Assembly (NCBI GenBank): GCA_000827265.1
Contig: KN834769.1
Location: 233,996 to 297,995 of the forward strand
Direction: 5' to 3'
Origin: Collybiopsis luxurians FD-317 M1
Lineage: Eukaryota; Basidiomycota; Agaricomycetes; Agaricales; Omphalotaceae
DNA length: 64,000 bases
The position numbers were made by a program, and so were the translations under genes. The notes under the pieces were generated by a model. That model worked only from the letters and a program-made list of their open reading frames with translations. It was not told the origin of the DNA and searched no databases. Positions 22,783-34,662 of the stretch are shown here, piece after piece (the first letter of the stretch is position 1; each line of letters begins with the position of its first letter).

Positions 22783-24503
22783 TCATTCCAGTGACCTGTC
22801 TGGAGGTGCTGCAATGAAAGTCTCGTGGGTCCCTAGCTGGAGGGTCACTATATGTGAAGAATATAGCCCTGAATCTGCGATCTTATGAAGGTTAAAAACA
22901 AGCTGCGACATCATAGTAATAGAAATGCTAGGCAGAGTGGATATCTCAGAGTTTGACAGTTGAACAAAGAAAGGGGGATACCTGCTGGAAAATGTGGTCA
23001 ACAGACCCTGTAGGTATGGCTAGGTGGTAAATATTTAATAAAGCATCAGCTTTTGTGAATTTTTCAGGAGCTATGCTGGATGTACCAAAGGATACTGGAG
23101 TAATTTTAGATTAGAGCTTGAACTTTAATTTTGAAAACAGTGGTACTGATACTCACATAAAACATCGATATGTTGATCTGAAAGAGGATTAAGAACACTG
23201 CTTAAATCAAAAAGTGATCTAGAACTAACTGCATTCACAACAGCCACCACACTTCGAATACAAAGGGAATAAGCAGCTTGATTTCAGCGCATCCATTCAT
23301 TAAGAGACTCACCCAAAGTATAAAGATCCTACAAGATTGAAAGATGTGAGATAACCCTAATAATCCATGCAGTATGGTTGCTCACCATCACAGAGAATGA
23401 TAATAATCAAAGGTATCCTGATTTGTCAGAGTATGCAGAGCTCGTGGTGGGTTCTGTAGGCTCTATAGAGTATCATAGCAAAAAGTATTGAATCGTATAA
23501 AAACAAGGCCCCCCAAGCAGCTCCGATTTCTATCAACCAAGTTGACATGGATATTATTTCATTGACAGGCTCATTGTTGACATACTAGCAGATCTGTTCT
23601 GTAATCAGAAATTCCATGCAAAGTAAGAGTTCAAGATGATTGGGGCACACATAATGAATGACAACTCTGTATGGCACCCCATGAAAGTCTCTACTGACTG
23701 ACTTGATTGGTCAAAGAATACCAAAAACTCACAGCGAACACTGGTAAGAAAAGTTTAGAATGATTGGATGAGGGACTTACAATTGATAAAGCTGTAATAT
23801 ACTCCCAAATGAAAGTAGAACAGTAAGGACACACTTATTACAATGGTACAAAACATATATGCAGATGGTAAGGAGCACTGAAGTTCAAACCAGGTCATGA
23901 GTCAGTTTTTCAACTCATGGAATGAATCTTACAGCAAACTATGACCTGCATCACAAAGAGCAGGAGCTCATGGAAAGTATGGAATGACTTGCAGCTAATG
24001 AAATTGTTGATTCCCTGTGAATGCAGCCTGAGAGAGTATCTTGCACCTCTTTCATTTGAAAGATCAGATTCAGCTCAAATTGAAAAAGGAAAAGAACTCA
24101 CCGATTCAGAAAGGTGGCTGGAGAGAAATGATATGGTCGCAACAATGTTTCCAAATAGTGAAAAGTACCAACTGAGGAAGAAAAACACTGTACTCGTGCA
24201 CACTGGGCATTTCCACAGGTACTGAATTTTGTCCGCTGCAAGAATCATCATTCCAAAGCTGGCCAATTAGCATGAATACTCATACATACAAAGTGTCAGC
24301 AGATGGTCCCAGAACAAAAATGCTGAAGGTTACTTCAAGACTAAGCTGGGATTTAAAGACAGGAGACATACTTGTTGAGAATAAATAACAATAACTTTGT
24401 ATATGTCTGTATTGATGATGTATTCAGAGGTTGAATTTTATTGACATTTAAGGACACACTCTTGCTCTGCTACTGATATTTGTTGAGCAACTGTCAAATC
24501 CAT
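22783..24503 (-). pseudogene. DUF6533-family membrane protein, copy 5 (subfamily A), degenerate
   Basis: Start ATG 24503 (MDLTVAQQISVAEQ), DUF6533 core at about 24105-24240 (ADKIQYLWKCPVCTSTVFFF), membrane exon near 23780-23870, FLYDSILFAMILYRAYRT near 23420-23520, tail exon with MMSQLVFNLHKIADSGLYSS ending at 22783. Two lesions. A one-base deletion lies near 23795-23800 in the GSIL-ALSI helix, where all other copies stay in frame. In the cytosolic loop the codon CGA of copy 4 is TGA (ELCIL then stop, then QIRIPLIIIIL). Several CG dinucleotides of the paralogues are TG or CA here. Likely an inactive copy in a CpG-depleted zone. Confidence 0.68.
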
Positions 24504-24805
24504 GGATGTACATGCACTGACAGCACTACAGGATGGTTGTTCTTGGAATAATCACACAGATTGAGACCTTCTCTCTATCCAATCTCCACTGGGCTAGCAT
24601 CACCTATATTAGGGCTGAAACAGATGCCAGTGTGGTATTCATGAATGTTCAATAGGAGCGGAAGGTTATTGGGGAAACAGAAATCAGAATCACAATAGTG
24701 ATGAACAAGGTCTATTGTAGGAATTTCAATTATTGAATGCTGGATAGATATTTTTGGCTGCATAGCAACAGCGCAAGCTAGAAATGCTCACTGTCTCACA
24801 CCTGT
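24504..24805. other. intergenic between DUF6533 copy 5 and hAT element
   Basis: Nothing supported; the minus-strand ORF at 24575-24763 has no recognised domain. Confidence 0.45.
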
Positions 24806-27800
24806 CAGTAGGGTAGGGTGAGTATGATTTGGGGATGTGAATAACATGTATATTAACATTGGCATTCTCAGCAGCTATATTAGCATGGTTATTAATGTCA
24901 TATTAACATTCGTGTTAAAAATGTGATTTGCAAGTGAATAATTAGAATATTAACATGTTATTAACATTTTACCAAGCAAAACTATTTTTATGACAGTGAA
25001 ATGCATTAAATTGTCTCCCAGTCAATCACCTCTGTCTTTTTCTGGCTAGGTTCTGTAGGATCGACTTGCTCTGCTTTGCAATCAACAACTGCTGCAAACA
25101 GAGGTGAGGGATCACCTTGCCTTTTTGGGATTACCTGTTTTAAAATTCCAGCACTGAGATTTACATCAACATTGAGCATGATCTTATCATCCAGCTCCAA
25201 TTCATCCCCAAAGCCATCCACAGGAGGACAAATTAGGTGAATCAGAGTCTCATCAAGCTCATCTGACTCAAGAGCTTGATGAAGGTCAGGGTCTTCTTGA
25301 TTATCTGATGACAGTGTGAGTTCTTTTTCTTTGCTCGAAGAGGAAGGGTGGGAAATATCAGTCATGTCTCAGAATCCAATTTTTGGTTTGGTCTGATCTC
25401 TGGCAGGCTTCTGTGCAAAAGGTTAGCTATCTGTTTGGACCATTACTAGAATATTTACCATGTGAGTTCCATACCACTGCCCAATCTGAATCATATTCAA
25501 TATTGTTCCCGCTGATTGTTTATTGCACAGGGGTGCATTCATGCAGGTCTTTTTGGAGCCCCATTGCTCATCTGCCATGGAATTTGCAAGGACAGAATAG
25601 TATTCACTGTGCAAAACTGATAAACAATCAGTCATAGTTAGACAATTGTACTGGGAAATTTGGGAGAGCTTACTGCAATGACACAGTCTTTAGGATGTGG
25701 TAGTAACTCTCGCCACTATTGAAGAACCAATTTTGAGCCTAGGGGATCTGCAAAAGGATACTCTTTACAAGAATATGCCATGAGCTGCAGTGTAAACTCC
25801 ACAGCAAGGGACTTGGTGGATCCACCAGCTTGATTGACTAATGGAGCTATACTAGCTGTACATCCCTTGGTATCGAAGAGTTCAATTTCAGTATGGAGAA
25901 CATGTTTTAAAGCCTTTTTAACATGACAATAGGCTGCAGGAATAGGCACCTGGCTGGCTTCAGGAGCATTGTTGGGTAACAAAGAAGGGATGGTGATTGT
26001 CGGTCCTCCAGTCGAGAGAGTCCCAGGTGTCTTCAATACTTCTGAATCAATAAATCCTGCATGCAAAGGTGAGAAAAGGAATCATGATAGCATCAACACT
26101 TATGAGGATCAAGATAAAAGGATATGAAATAGGGATCATCAGGTGTATCATTGATAAATGCTTTGTATTGTTTGTTAAAGATAGCAATAATCTTTTGAGC
26201 AAGACTGGGTGTAATTCCTGTAGCCCTCTCACCCAATGCAAAGAGATCTTTGAGCTCGGCTCCAATTGCATGCCAAAAGAGAAATACATCAGCAGCAGTC
26301 ATTTGCACTGCTTCTAAAGACCAGAGAGACTGCACAAGTAGATCAATAATCTTGATGTATTGTGCAAGTTCAAGTTGAAGCTCAGTACTGGAATGAACAC
26401 CCATCAGACTGTCTGCCCACTCTTTGTCCTGCACAAGATAGATTCACATCAGTTTTACACTGTGTGGAATATGGATCTGAACAGTAGAAAAACCTTAGGA
26501 TGAATGGTTTTGTTCAGAAGGAGTTCTTGTATCTGGGGGAAGCAGTGTTCCAGTGAAACAGCTGCACTGTAGTGGGTGGCAAACTGAGTTTTCCTGACTT
26601 TAACTAGACCTTGGGTGATATCGTCTTCAGTGCAAATGTTTCGAAGAATGTGCATGCTCCATAGTTTGAATAGCTGAAGTGCTTGATGACTCCATGAAGT
26701 GTAGATATGAGCTTTAGACACTTGTCTCATTGAGAGTCTAATACAAAGTACAAGTCAAATGTTTGCTTACCGGCTTGAACTCTTCAAGACCTGTAATGTC
26801 CCTTATCATGTTATGAACAAAATAACAGGCATCCTGCAGGGCCATTACAGTTGGTACTTCATCCCTCATCTCCAATCTGCCATTCTTGGTGACAATTGTG
26901 CTATCAGAACATGTGGCTGCAAAATTTTCATGGCCAATCAAATCCAAGGACTGGAAAAATTTTAGTTTGCCATAAGCAGATTGTTTGAGATTACTTACTT
27001 CGAGGAGGAATTTTTTCAACCATTCAACTGTGTGGTGTTCATCAGTTCCTTCATAGCAGCAAAGGAAGTATGTCAGCCAATCTGCAGTTGTGACATGGGC
27101 AGTGTATACTGAGTCACATGCATGGGTGTCACCTCCATCAAAGGCTAAAGTGAGATTCTTCTCCTTCTTGAGGATCTCTACCATTTCACAGAAGATATGA
27201 GCTGCTTCCTTTGGAATATACTCCCTCTCAATAGTGTCAGATGGGGTAGCTGTGAGCCTATTCTTTGTTGCAACTTGAATAAACTCTCTCCACTCATCTG
27301 TGTCAAGGATGCTTGGGACAAGATTACAAACACATATCAACTTCATTATACAGTGGTCAAGATGCTCAAGCCATTCAGTTTTTCCAATCTCAGTGAAATT
27401 GAGGGTGGCCACTGTCTTTGGCTTTGAGGTAACCTTTGGCTCGTTCAATGTGGAGGCATCCCTGGCTTGGAGCTGCACCCCAAGAGACTCATCCGATGAG
27501 GTTTCGAGGGCAAAATCTTTGTTGCCCTGAGAGAGATGTTTGCACTCAGATGTGGCATGCCTTAGGATACATGGCTTGGAGGCATTTCCAGACTGAAGCC
27601 AGCCACACCCTTCTGCTGCACATCCAAACCAATCTTTTCCAATCTCTTTGTGAATGTACTTGATGGCAAGGTGTTGAATGACATCGCTTCCCTTTTTCTT
27701 GCTTGTGTCAGCAAGGACAAGTGACTTGAACTTGTTATTGATTTTTCGACACTGCAAGCAAAGTGGGAATCAGGGTGAATGTGATTATTTACTGCTTACC

Positions 27801-28510
27801 TTTGCCATTGGGTCATCACTGCTATCCTTAGAGTCAGAAGGAATCCCATGCTTCTTGCTTTTTATGGGAACATCGGGAAGCTGGCGCTCATAATCAGTAT
27901 ATAGATCAATAGAATTTTGAATAAGTTACTTTATTTCCATATTTCTGAATTGTCTTCTTGCAGCCTTCAGTAATATCCTCCATCCATTTTACCAACACAG
28001 TGTTAGGACTCCCCGTGCTGTCCCGATGCTTTATCAGGTAACCTTCCAAAAGGTTGGCAACAGCACCTATACTGTATTTTCCATGTTCCTCAATATCTAT
28101 AATTCCATCACCTGTGGTTCATGTTCTCCACCCAAAGATGTGCTTCATAGTCTCATTGATGGCCCCAACTTCATCCTCAGTTCTTTGGAGAAAAGCAGGA
28201 TCAGGCTGGAACATTGCAAAAGAATATTTCGGGATTTCTCCCCGCTCCGGGGTCGGAAGTTCTTTCGGGAGGCTGTCAAGGAGAGTTCTGAGCCAGTGGA
28301 GTTTTTGCTCAATTTCAGGTGGGAGCAGACTATCCATTGCAGAAGTTACAGTGAAAAATTTGTCGGCAACTTTCAGTAACATCTGAGGATTTTAACATTG
28401 ATTAACATTGTACTTTACAGGTCTATGTGAATCACATGTTATTAACATGTTATTAACAATGTTAATTAACAAATGTTAACAAATTTTAAATGTTAGCCGT
28501 ACCTTACCTG
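24806..28510 (-). mobile_element. degenerate hAT-type DNA transposon
   Basis: About 3.7 kb. The left end CAGTAGGGTAGGG and the right end (minus strand CAGGTAAGGTACGG) form a weak inverted terminal repeat starting with CAG, as in hAT elements. Both subterminal regions (24850-24975 and 28388-28500) are packed with TTAACAT/ATGTTAA motifs, as expected for transposase-binding arrays. The interior encodes a hAT transposase. No 8-bp target duplication could be confirmed, so the ends are tentative. Confidence 0.7.
25006..28382 (-). pseudogene. hAT-family transposase with BED-like zinc finger, inactivated
   Basis: Minus-strand gene in many exons. The N-terminal part (MLLKVADKFFTVTSA, 28382 downward) meets a stop TGA at 28119-28121 and then continues in the same frame (GDGIIDIEEHGKYSIGAVAN), which suggests CGA-to-TGA conversion. 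A BED-like finger (CAAEGCGW with RHATSEC) lies near 27550-27640. The DUF659/RNase-H-like core (LAFDGGDTHACDSVYTAHVT, AATCSDSTIVT) lies in 26738-27757. Two downstream exons (26455-26730, 26093-26434) carry SLWSLEAVQMTAADVFLFW. The C-terminal dimerisation segment (FSVLANSMADEQWGS-like, 25423-25640) and an acidic last exon ending WETI at 25006 complete the usual hAT order. Cut-and-paste transposase, now broken. Confidence 0.8.
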
Positions 28511-28559
28511 TCAGACTCAAATTGAAACAGCGGCCACTACTGTGGTGATGATGGGGTTG

Positions 28560-29330
28560 TAATATTCGAGGCTGGAGATCAAAAACTTGAAAATGAATCA
28601 TACTCATTGCACATTGTGCCTATTCAATTGGCTGATAATTTGGTTATTCACTCAGAGTGGAGGAGTTTTAACCAGAAGGTAGTCAATGTGTAGTGGAGTT
28701 TTATGATGTTCTTCATGTACCCAATCTATGAAATAATCTTCTTTCACTGTTCCTCTGTAACAAAATGGTTGCACTGCAATTATTGATATTCTGACTTTCC
28801 ACAAAAAGGATATTATTCTCCCTGGTACTGTAAATTCTCAGAATATTGGGTACCTGAATGGTCACTCAGTGGTCTACCCATATGTGTCTCACTATGCCTC
28901 AGCTATGGTTAGTAGCACCTGCCCTCTAGACTTAACTCTCTGGCACTGACATCTCAGACACATTGACCATAAGATCATAAAGTCAATGATCAAACTCAAA
29001 CTTGTCAAAGGTCTCATTATTACTGACTTGACTCAACCCAATCCTATTTGTGAACATTGTCTGTCTGGAAAACAACATTGGCACAACATTCCTCCAGGGC
29101 CTTCACTCCAGAAATTGTGCATCATTGCTCACATCCATACTCACCTAAAAGGGCCCATGCCTGTCACCAGCAAGGAAGGTTTTCAACACTGGATTACTTT
29201 CATCTGCAATGCATTACAATTCAGTGGTGACTATCTGAAACAAAAGAGTGATACTCTGGCATGTTTCAAATGCTTCAAAGCCTATGCCAAAAAGTTTCAT
29301 GGCTTGGATATCCTTGTATTGAGATAATAA
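28560..29330 (+). pseudogene. Ty1/Copia gag-pre-integrase / integrase fragment
   Basis: Degenerate coding sequence: VEFYDVLHVPNL near 28691-28727, a pre-integrase segment (LDLTLWH, HLRHIDH; 28920-28975), then ICEHCLSGKQH and the start of the integrase domain (KGPMPVTSKEGFQHWITFI, LKQKSDTLACFKCFKAYAKK; 28986-29327). Stops interrupt the frame and reverse transcriptase, RNase H and LTRs are missing. Almost no CpG dinucleotides remain across about 750 bases. Confidence 0.82.
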
Positions 29331-29591
29331 AGCTGAAATGAGTGGGATTTAGAAAAAAAAAAATAATTTGGGCAGTCCTAAACAACCATGTTTCAGAAAA
29401 TTAAGTCTATTTTGTTGGAATTTTTTGCCTCCCCCTCTTCTTCTGCATTTTCCCATAATTTTGTAAGTTTTTTGCCAAGGCATGTATTTCTACCTTAGAG
29501 AATGCCGAGTGGCAAGGACACATTGGCAAGTGCCTCAAAAGGTAATTATGGTTGATGGCACATGGGAAAAGTGAATGGGATGTGACACATT

Positions 29592-31355
29592 TCATGGCTG
29601 AGGCGCATCTGGCGGAGGTGGTATAGAAGTGTCATGAGTCATAGTAAATTGCATGGTGGTTATATGTGAAGTATACAGCCCTGAGTCTGCAACCTTATGA
29701 AGGTTGAGAATGAGCCGCGAGATCATAGTAATGGAAACACTATGCAGCAAAGTAGACGCTTCAAGACTTGATTATCGAACAAAGCAAGATCTGGAAATAC
29801 CTGCTTGCAAATGTAGATAATGCGCCTCGTGCGTAGGGCTACAATGTAAATACAACATCAGCGTTTTGTGAAATTCTCCGAGAGCTCTGCCAATTGTACC
29901 AAAGGAAGCTGAAGAAACTGCAAGTTAAGATTTAACTCTAAAGTAGTGGTATCATTACTCACATAAAACGATGATATGTTTATCTGTAAGAGGAAATGAA
30001 AATGGTACTCTGAATCAGAAGTGGTCTAGCACCGACCGCATCTGCAAAAGCCATTACGCTTCAAGTGCAATGAGCAAGTCTGTTTCATTACTTCTGCTCA
30101 TCAAGGAGCTTACCCGAAATACAGAGAACCTACAAGAAGGTCAAAAGATGTGGAATGAATCTTACTCAGCATGGCAAAATCAAACATGTTGTTGCTTACC
30201 GTCGCGAAGAATAATTACAAACAAAGATACCTTGAGTTCTCTGAGCATCTGCAGCTCATGACGGGTTCTAAAGGCTCTATAGATCATCATACCAAAAAGT
30301 ATCATATCATACAAGAACAAAGCCTCCCAAGCACCTGCAATATCTATCAACAAGTTGAAATGGTTTAATACTTTACAAGCTTGTTGTAAGTGACATACGA
30401 ATGGATCTGTATTGAAATCACAAGTTTCATGCAAAGTGAGAGATCAGGTTAATTGAAGGAAGGCCAGGAGGTACGCACGTAGTGAATGATAATTCTGCCT
30501 GGCACCCCAATGGGGTCTCTCCTGAGTTATTTGATTGGCCAAACAGTGCCAAAAACTGCGACAAGCTCTGGTCAAAGCAAGCTCAGAGAGATCATTAAAT
30601 GAAGCACTTACAATTGATAGAGCCGTCAATGTACTCATAATGAAAAGCAGGGCTGTAAGAACGCGCCTACTACAACCAAACAAGGCATATATGCGAATAG
30701 TAAGGAGCACTGAAGTTCAAACAAAGTTATTTTAGTTTTTGACTGAATGAAATCATTCTTACGCCCAACTATGACCTGCATCGCAACGAGCACGACCTGG
30801 TGGGAGGTACTAAACCGCTGACAGCTAACAGAATTGTTGATCTCCCGTTGAATTGATTTGAACGCAGAGTGTCCCGCACCTCTTTCATTTAAAGAATCAG
30901 AAAAAGCTAATATCGAAAGAGAAAAAACCGACTGATTCAGGGAGGTTGTTGAGGAAGAGCGATACAATGACACTAATGTTTCCCAGTACCGCTAAGTAGC
31001 GACAGAGGAAGAAGAGCAATGTACTTGGGCGCACTGGGTGTTTCCACAAATACCGAACTTCATCCGCTGCAAGAACCATTGATCTGTACATCAATTCGGA
31101 GCAAATAACAAGAATGAACATACATAGTGTCAGCAGATGGTCCCAGAACAAAAATGCTGAAGGTTGCTGCGAGATCAAGTTACAGATTACACAAACAGAA
31201 AGTTGAAACGTACTTATGGAGAATAGACTCGGATGAAAATATCTCAACATTGGGCTACATTAAAAGTTTAATTATTTGAAGTCTGCATTTTAAGCATTTT
31301 CATGACGTAAAAGGACACACTCTTGCTCTGCTGATGAAGCAATTGCTGAATACAT
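29592..31355 (-). CDS. DUF6533-family multi-pass membrane protein, copy 6 (subfamily A)
   Basis: Start ATG 31355 (MYSAIASSAEQ). The AFLFWDHLLTL exon lies at about 31130-31165, the DUF6533 core at about 30935-31075 (ADEVRYLWKHPVRPSTLLFF then LCRYLAVLGN), MLLTIRIYALFGCSRRVLTA near 30610-30710, FLYDMILFGMMIYRAFRT near 30210-30340 with an intact cytosolic loop, and a tail exon with MISRLILNLHKVADSGLYTS ending at TGA 29592-29594. A TATAAAAAG element lies near 31414 on the minus strand. No stop found in placed exons. Function unknown. Confidence 0.7.
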
Positions 31356-31750
31356 AGTCTGGTAAGACCTTGAATGCAAATTCTGCAGCATGCTGAAAGC
31401 TTTGCCTCAAGTCTTTTTATACCTTGAAGTCTACCTTGGAAATGTTATTCTTAGTGGTTCACTCATGCACAGGCTCGTGGTAGGCTCCCCTAGGCAGGCT
31501 ACTAATTTGAACTGACAATCCTGACGGATGTGTTCATAGGTTCATGGAGTTCCCGAAACGTGCGAGTTCCCTTCCCGACTCTTCGAGAGACTTAGGCCAA
31601 TCAAATAATTATTGCTTGGGCGGCCATTCTCAGGACCAACTTGATTCAATTGATTATGACATCCATCATCAACTACTTCATACTATTACATACCATAGCC
31701 AGTTTGTCCCATAAGTATAGAACCTAAACTGTGCTAGTGTAACAGTGTGG
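31356..31750. other. intergenic
   Basis: Promoter of copy 6 at the left end; otherwise nothing supported. Confidence 0.45.
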
Positions 31751-32567
31751 CTAAGTGCAAAATTCTCTGTCGCTGGTTCCGAGGTCGCAAGTAGGTAAAA
31801 TGGGAGACTCATTCTCTAGCCCTTCAATTTTTACCATGGTCCCATTGAATGTTGTCATCGAGATGTTCACACTATCTATAGTCTCTACCCCTGAAGACAC
31901 AAAAAAAACCCTATGAAAGCTTGCATTTGAGTTTTGTTTGCAACTGCGCAGGCAGTGTGCCATGGCAATTCCGCTCATGTTTCCAGTCAAGCTTTTAGTC
32001 AATTGCCGTGATGCCCAAGATTTTGAAGTGAAATAGGAGATGTCCATTGAGACTGTTTTCTACAAACACACATATGAAAATCGTCATTGCTCATTACGAG
32101 TCACTTAAATAAGATCTGTCAATCCCTGCAGTCAAACCACTTAAACTATTTAGCTGACAGACTCGTGTGAGCGGTGGCTTGGCAGGTCCAAAGAACCATT
32201 TTGGAACCATTGAATCTGGTACATTCAATGGAAGTGATGGAGGTTAAGCGAAGCAGATGAAGATGCAAAGGAGATCTTACAGTAAAGAAAGAGCAGTGTC
32301 GTCTCTTTCGACAGAAGTACCGCGGGAAAAGGGGTTCCAAACCGCCCACAAGGACAATTTCTTCGTATTTCGGAATCCGGACTTGTAGTCACTAAGAATC
32401 CAGTGTTGAGAGAACAGGTGACAGGTCCGAACAGAGCTTGCAAGCAATTCAGGCACTGGAACAACCTTTGGAATCCTCTTGAGCGACAGAAAATACTTGT
32501 TTACCATTCTGTTGCTACGCCATGCTAACACGAGCTCTAGGAAACTTGAAGGCGGAAGCTCCAACAA
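31751..32567 (-). CDS. hypothetical minus-strand gene, unrecognised
   Basis: Two open stretches (32225-32567 and 31751-32047) could be exons of one gene. The second reads MDISYFTSKSWASRQLTKSL and ends DLGTSDREFCT. I recognise no domain, and the exon joins are not clear. GC rises here compared with the transposon-rich zone to the left. It may equally be non-coding. Confidence 0.2.
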
Positions 32568-34662
32568 AGTTCAAGCACGAGTTCATCCGCCAAGACGACG
32601 ACGAGTGTGGAATATGGATTTTGATAATCTCGGAGATTCTAGGATCCTGGCAAGAGAGGGTTAGAGGGCGGATACGGAAGGCCAAAAAAACTCGATTTTG
32701 TTACAAGGCAAAATTTAAATTTTTCTGGGTGACGGCACTAAGCAGTGTTCTGACGATAATTCCGAGTGCCCGAAGTTTCAAACAGAATGGAAAACAAAAG
32801 ACAAAATCTGAATGCGGGATGGTGTGATGATTGTTGAATTATACCAGTGACCCGCGAAACTGGCATTTGCCTTGGAGTAGATGGGGAGGAACGCCAGAGA
32901 TATATAGTTGGCACATTTGGTATTCATTTTCGGTATTAGTAACGCGTTCAGTACCATATGCATACGAACATCGACTTGACGATTTTTCTTTCTTGGGGCT
33001 CGTCCTCGGAATTTACACGATGAGAAAAGGCCTGGACGTCTGAACTGCGCCACAACGTTAACTTTGACGAGCGCGGCTTAATCGATTGATAATCGGAGAA
33101 AAGGTCCAGGGTCCACGTGGGAACCGGCCCGCTTTACGCTAACTGAGTAGAGCTTCCTTGTTTCCGGATTCAATCTTGCCTCGGTACCACCTCGTTCCAG
33201 TAAAAAAGTTAACCCTTTGCAACTCTTGGCAATGTGGTTCTTCCTCTTTTTATTTTCTTCTGTTCATTCTCGAGCTCGAAAAGATTCTTGGGATCCAACC
33301 TGAATGGATTCTAAAAGTGGGTTGCATTTGGAGCGGGTTCTTACCGGTGGGTGCTCTATTATCTTGGGTCTTGGCTTGCGAGGAAGGTCACTTTACGAGC
33401 AGGTAGTTGACAAGACTGTTTCTCGTAGCCACTCGCTTAAGGATACACTGGAGAATACTGAACACAACTGTTCACCGCAACATCTCCAGGGTGCTCGGTG
33501 CTGGGATCAGACAGGCCTCGAGGCGATGTTTGGCGTGAATGTGTGGGATCCTCGTCCAGAGCTGCAAACAAGCGTCAAGGTCGATCTGGACAGGCCGGAC
33601 GGTTCGTCGCTTTCTTTTATCCTCGTATGATATCCCGACTTCTGACCAGTGTGAAAAAAATCTTGTCCTTTCTTTTGACAGATCACCACTATGCTCGAGT
33701 CTACATTTTATTCAATACCTAATGCTCTTCTCTCAGCATTGCAAGCGTTGCTGAAGGGATGGGAAGAAACCGTGTGGGTTCAGTAGGCGCATCTCAGCAT
33801 AACGGCCGATCTATTGAAATCTCCGACTCACCCGAGACGGATTGAGTAATGGTTTCTTTGAGCGGTATCTATCCATTTTGGCTTCTTGATTTATTGGAAC
33901 GAAAGTTTCGCTGACGAAGGAAAATTTTTCGTCCAATCGCAGGCCCTCCCGTTTTCAAAGAATTCTTGCAAGTTAGACAATGTATAGAGAGACAACGGGA
34001 TAAATCATGTAGAAGGATGTCTATTCCTTCTTTCAAGGGTAACGATGGAGGGGATCCGGTCGATATGATATGTTGTAGATGTGAGTTGAATGCGCATTAT
34101 GCTTTCAATGTCTTTGGTCATATCACTCCCTCGAGCTCCAACTAATGTGCTGCGTTTTATTCTAGACATTAAACTTCAATATATCCATCTTCTTTCTTGT
34201 TTGATTGAGCGGTCTTCTAGGATGCAAGCCCGATGACTCACAGCTGGTATCCTTCATATTGTCCCTTTTGACATTCTTTTAGTGGCTGACATGTCCGTCA
34301 ACTACCTGTCAAACGGACCACTGTACGTGTAGGCGGTAACGGCCTCTGATGTTCAGCTGTAATGGATCGGTGGTTTGGTACTCTGAGGCTCTCTCAAGAC
34401 CTTTGAATTTTTCAGGCGACTGCGAATTTCGAGTCTGGCAGTTTAGCGCGCATTGGACGGTAACGGGCCGACGGCGCGGCCGCTCCGAAAATTCCCGAAA
34501 CATAACCCCTTTTTGGCCTTGATTTCGGCATTTCTCGCGTGACTCTAGCTTGAATATTTTCGTGCCCGAGTCCCGACAAGGGGCTACCAACGACAGAGTC
34601 GACGAGCTCGTCTTCGCTGCCTATCTACTTCAATTCTTTTCTAATCTCGTTTCCCATATCTT
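32568..34662. other. intergenic / EPL1 upstream region
   Basis: Several ORFs of 60-110 codons (for example 33304-33630) show no family, signal peptide or consistent splice sites. The last 600 bases before 34663 are presumably the EPL1 promoter and leader; no clear TATA box is seen. Confidence 0.4.

Noticed and set aside
976..31355. Mating-type B locus (pheromone receptor cluster)
   Set aside because: The multi-pass genes show DUF6533 motifs, not STE3 motifs, and no CaaX pheromone precursor ORF was seen nearby.
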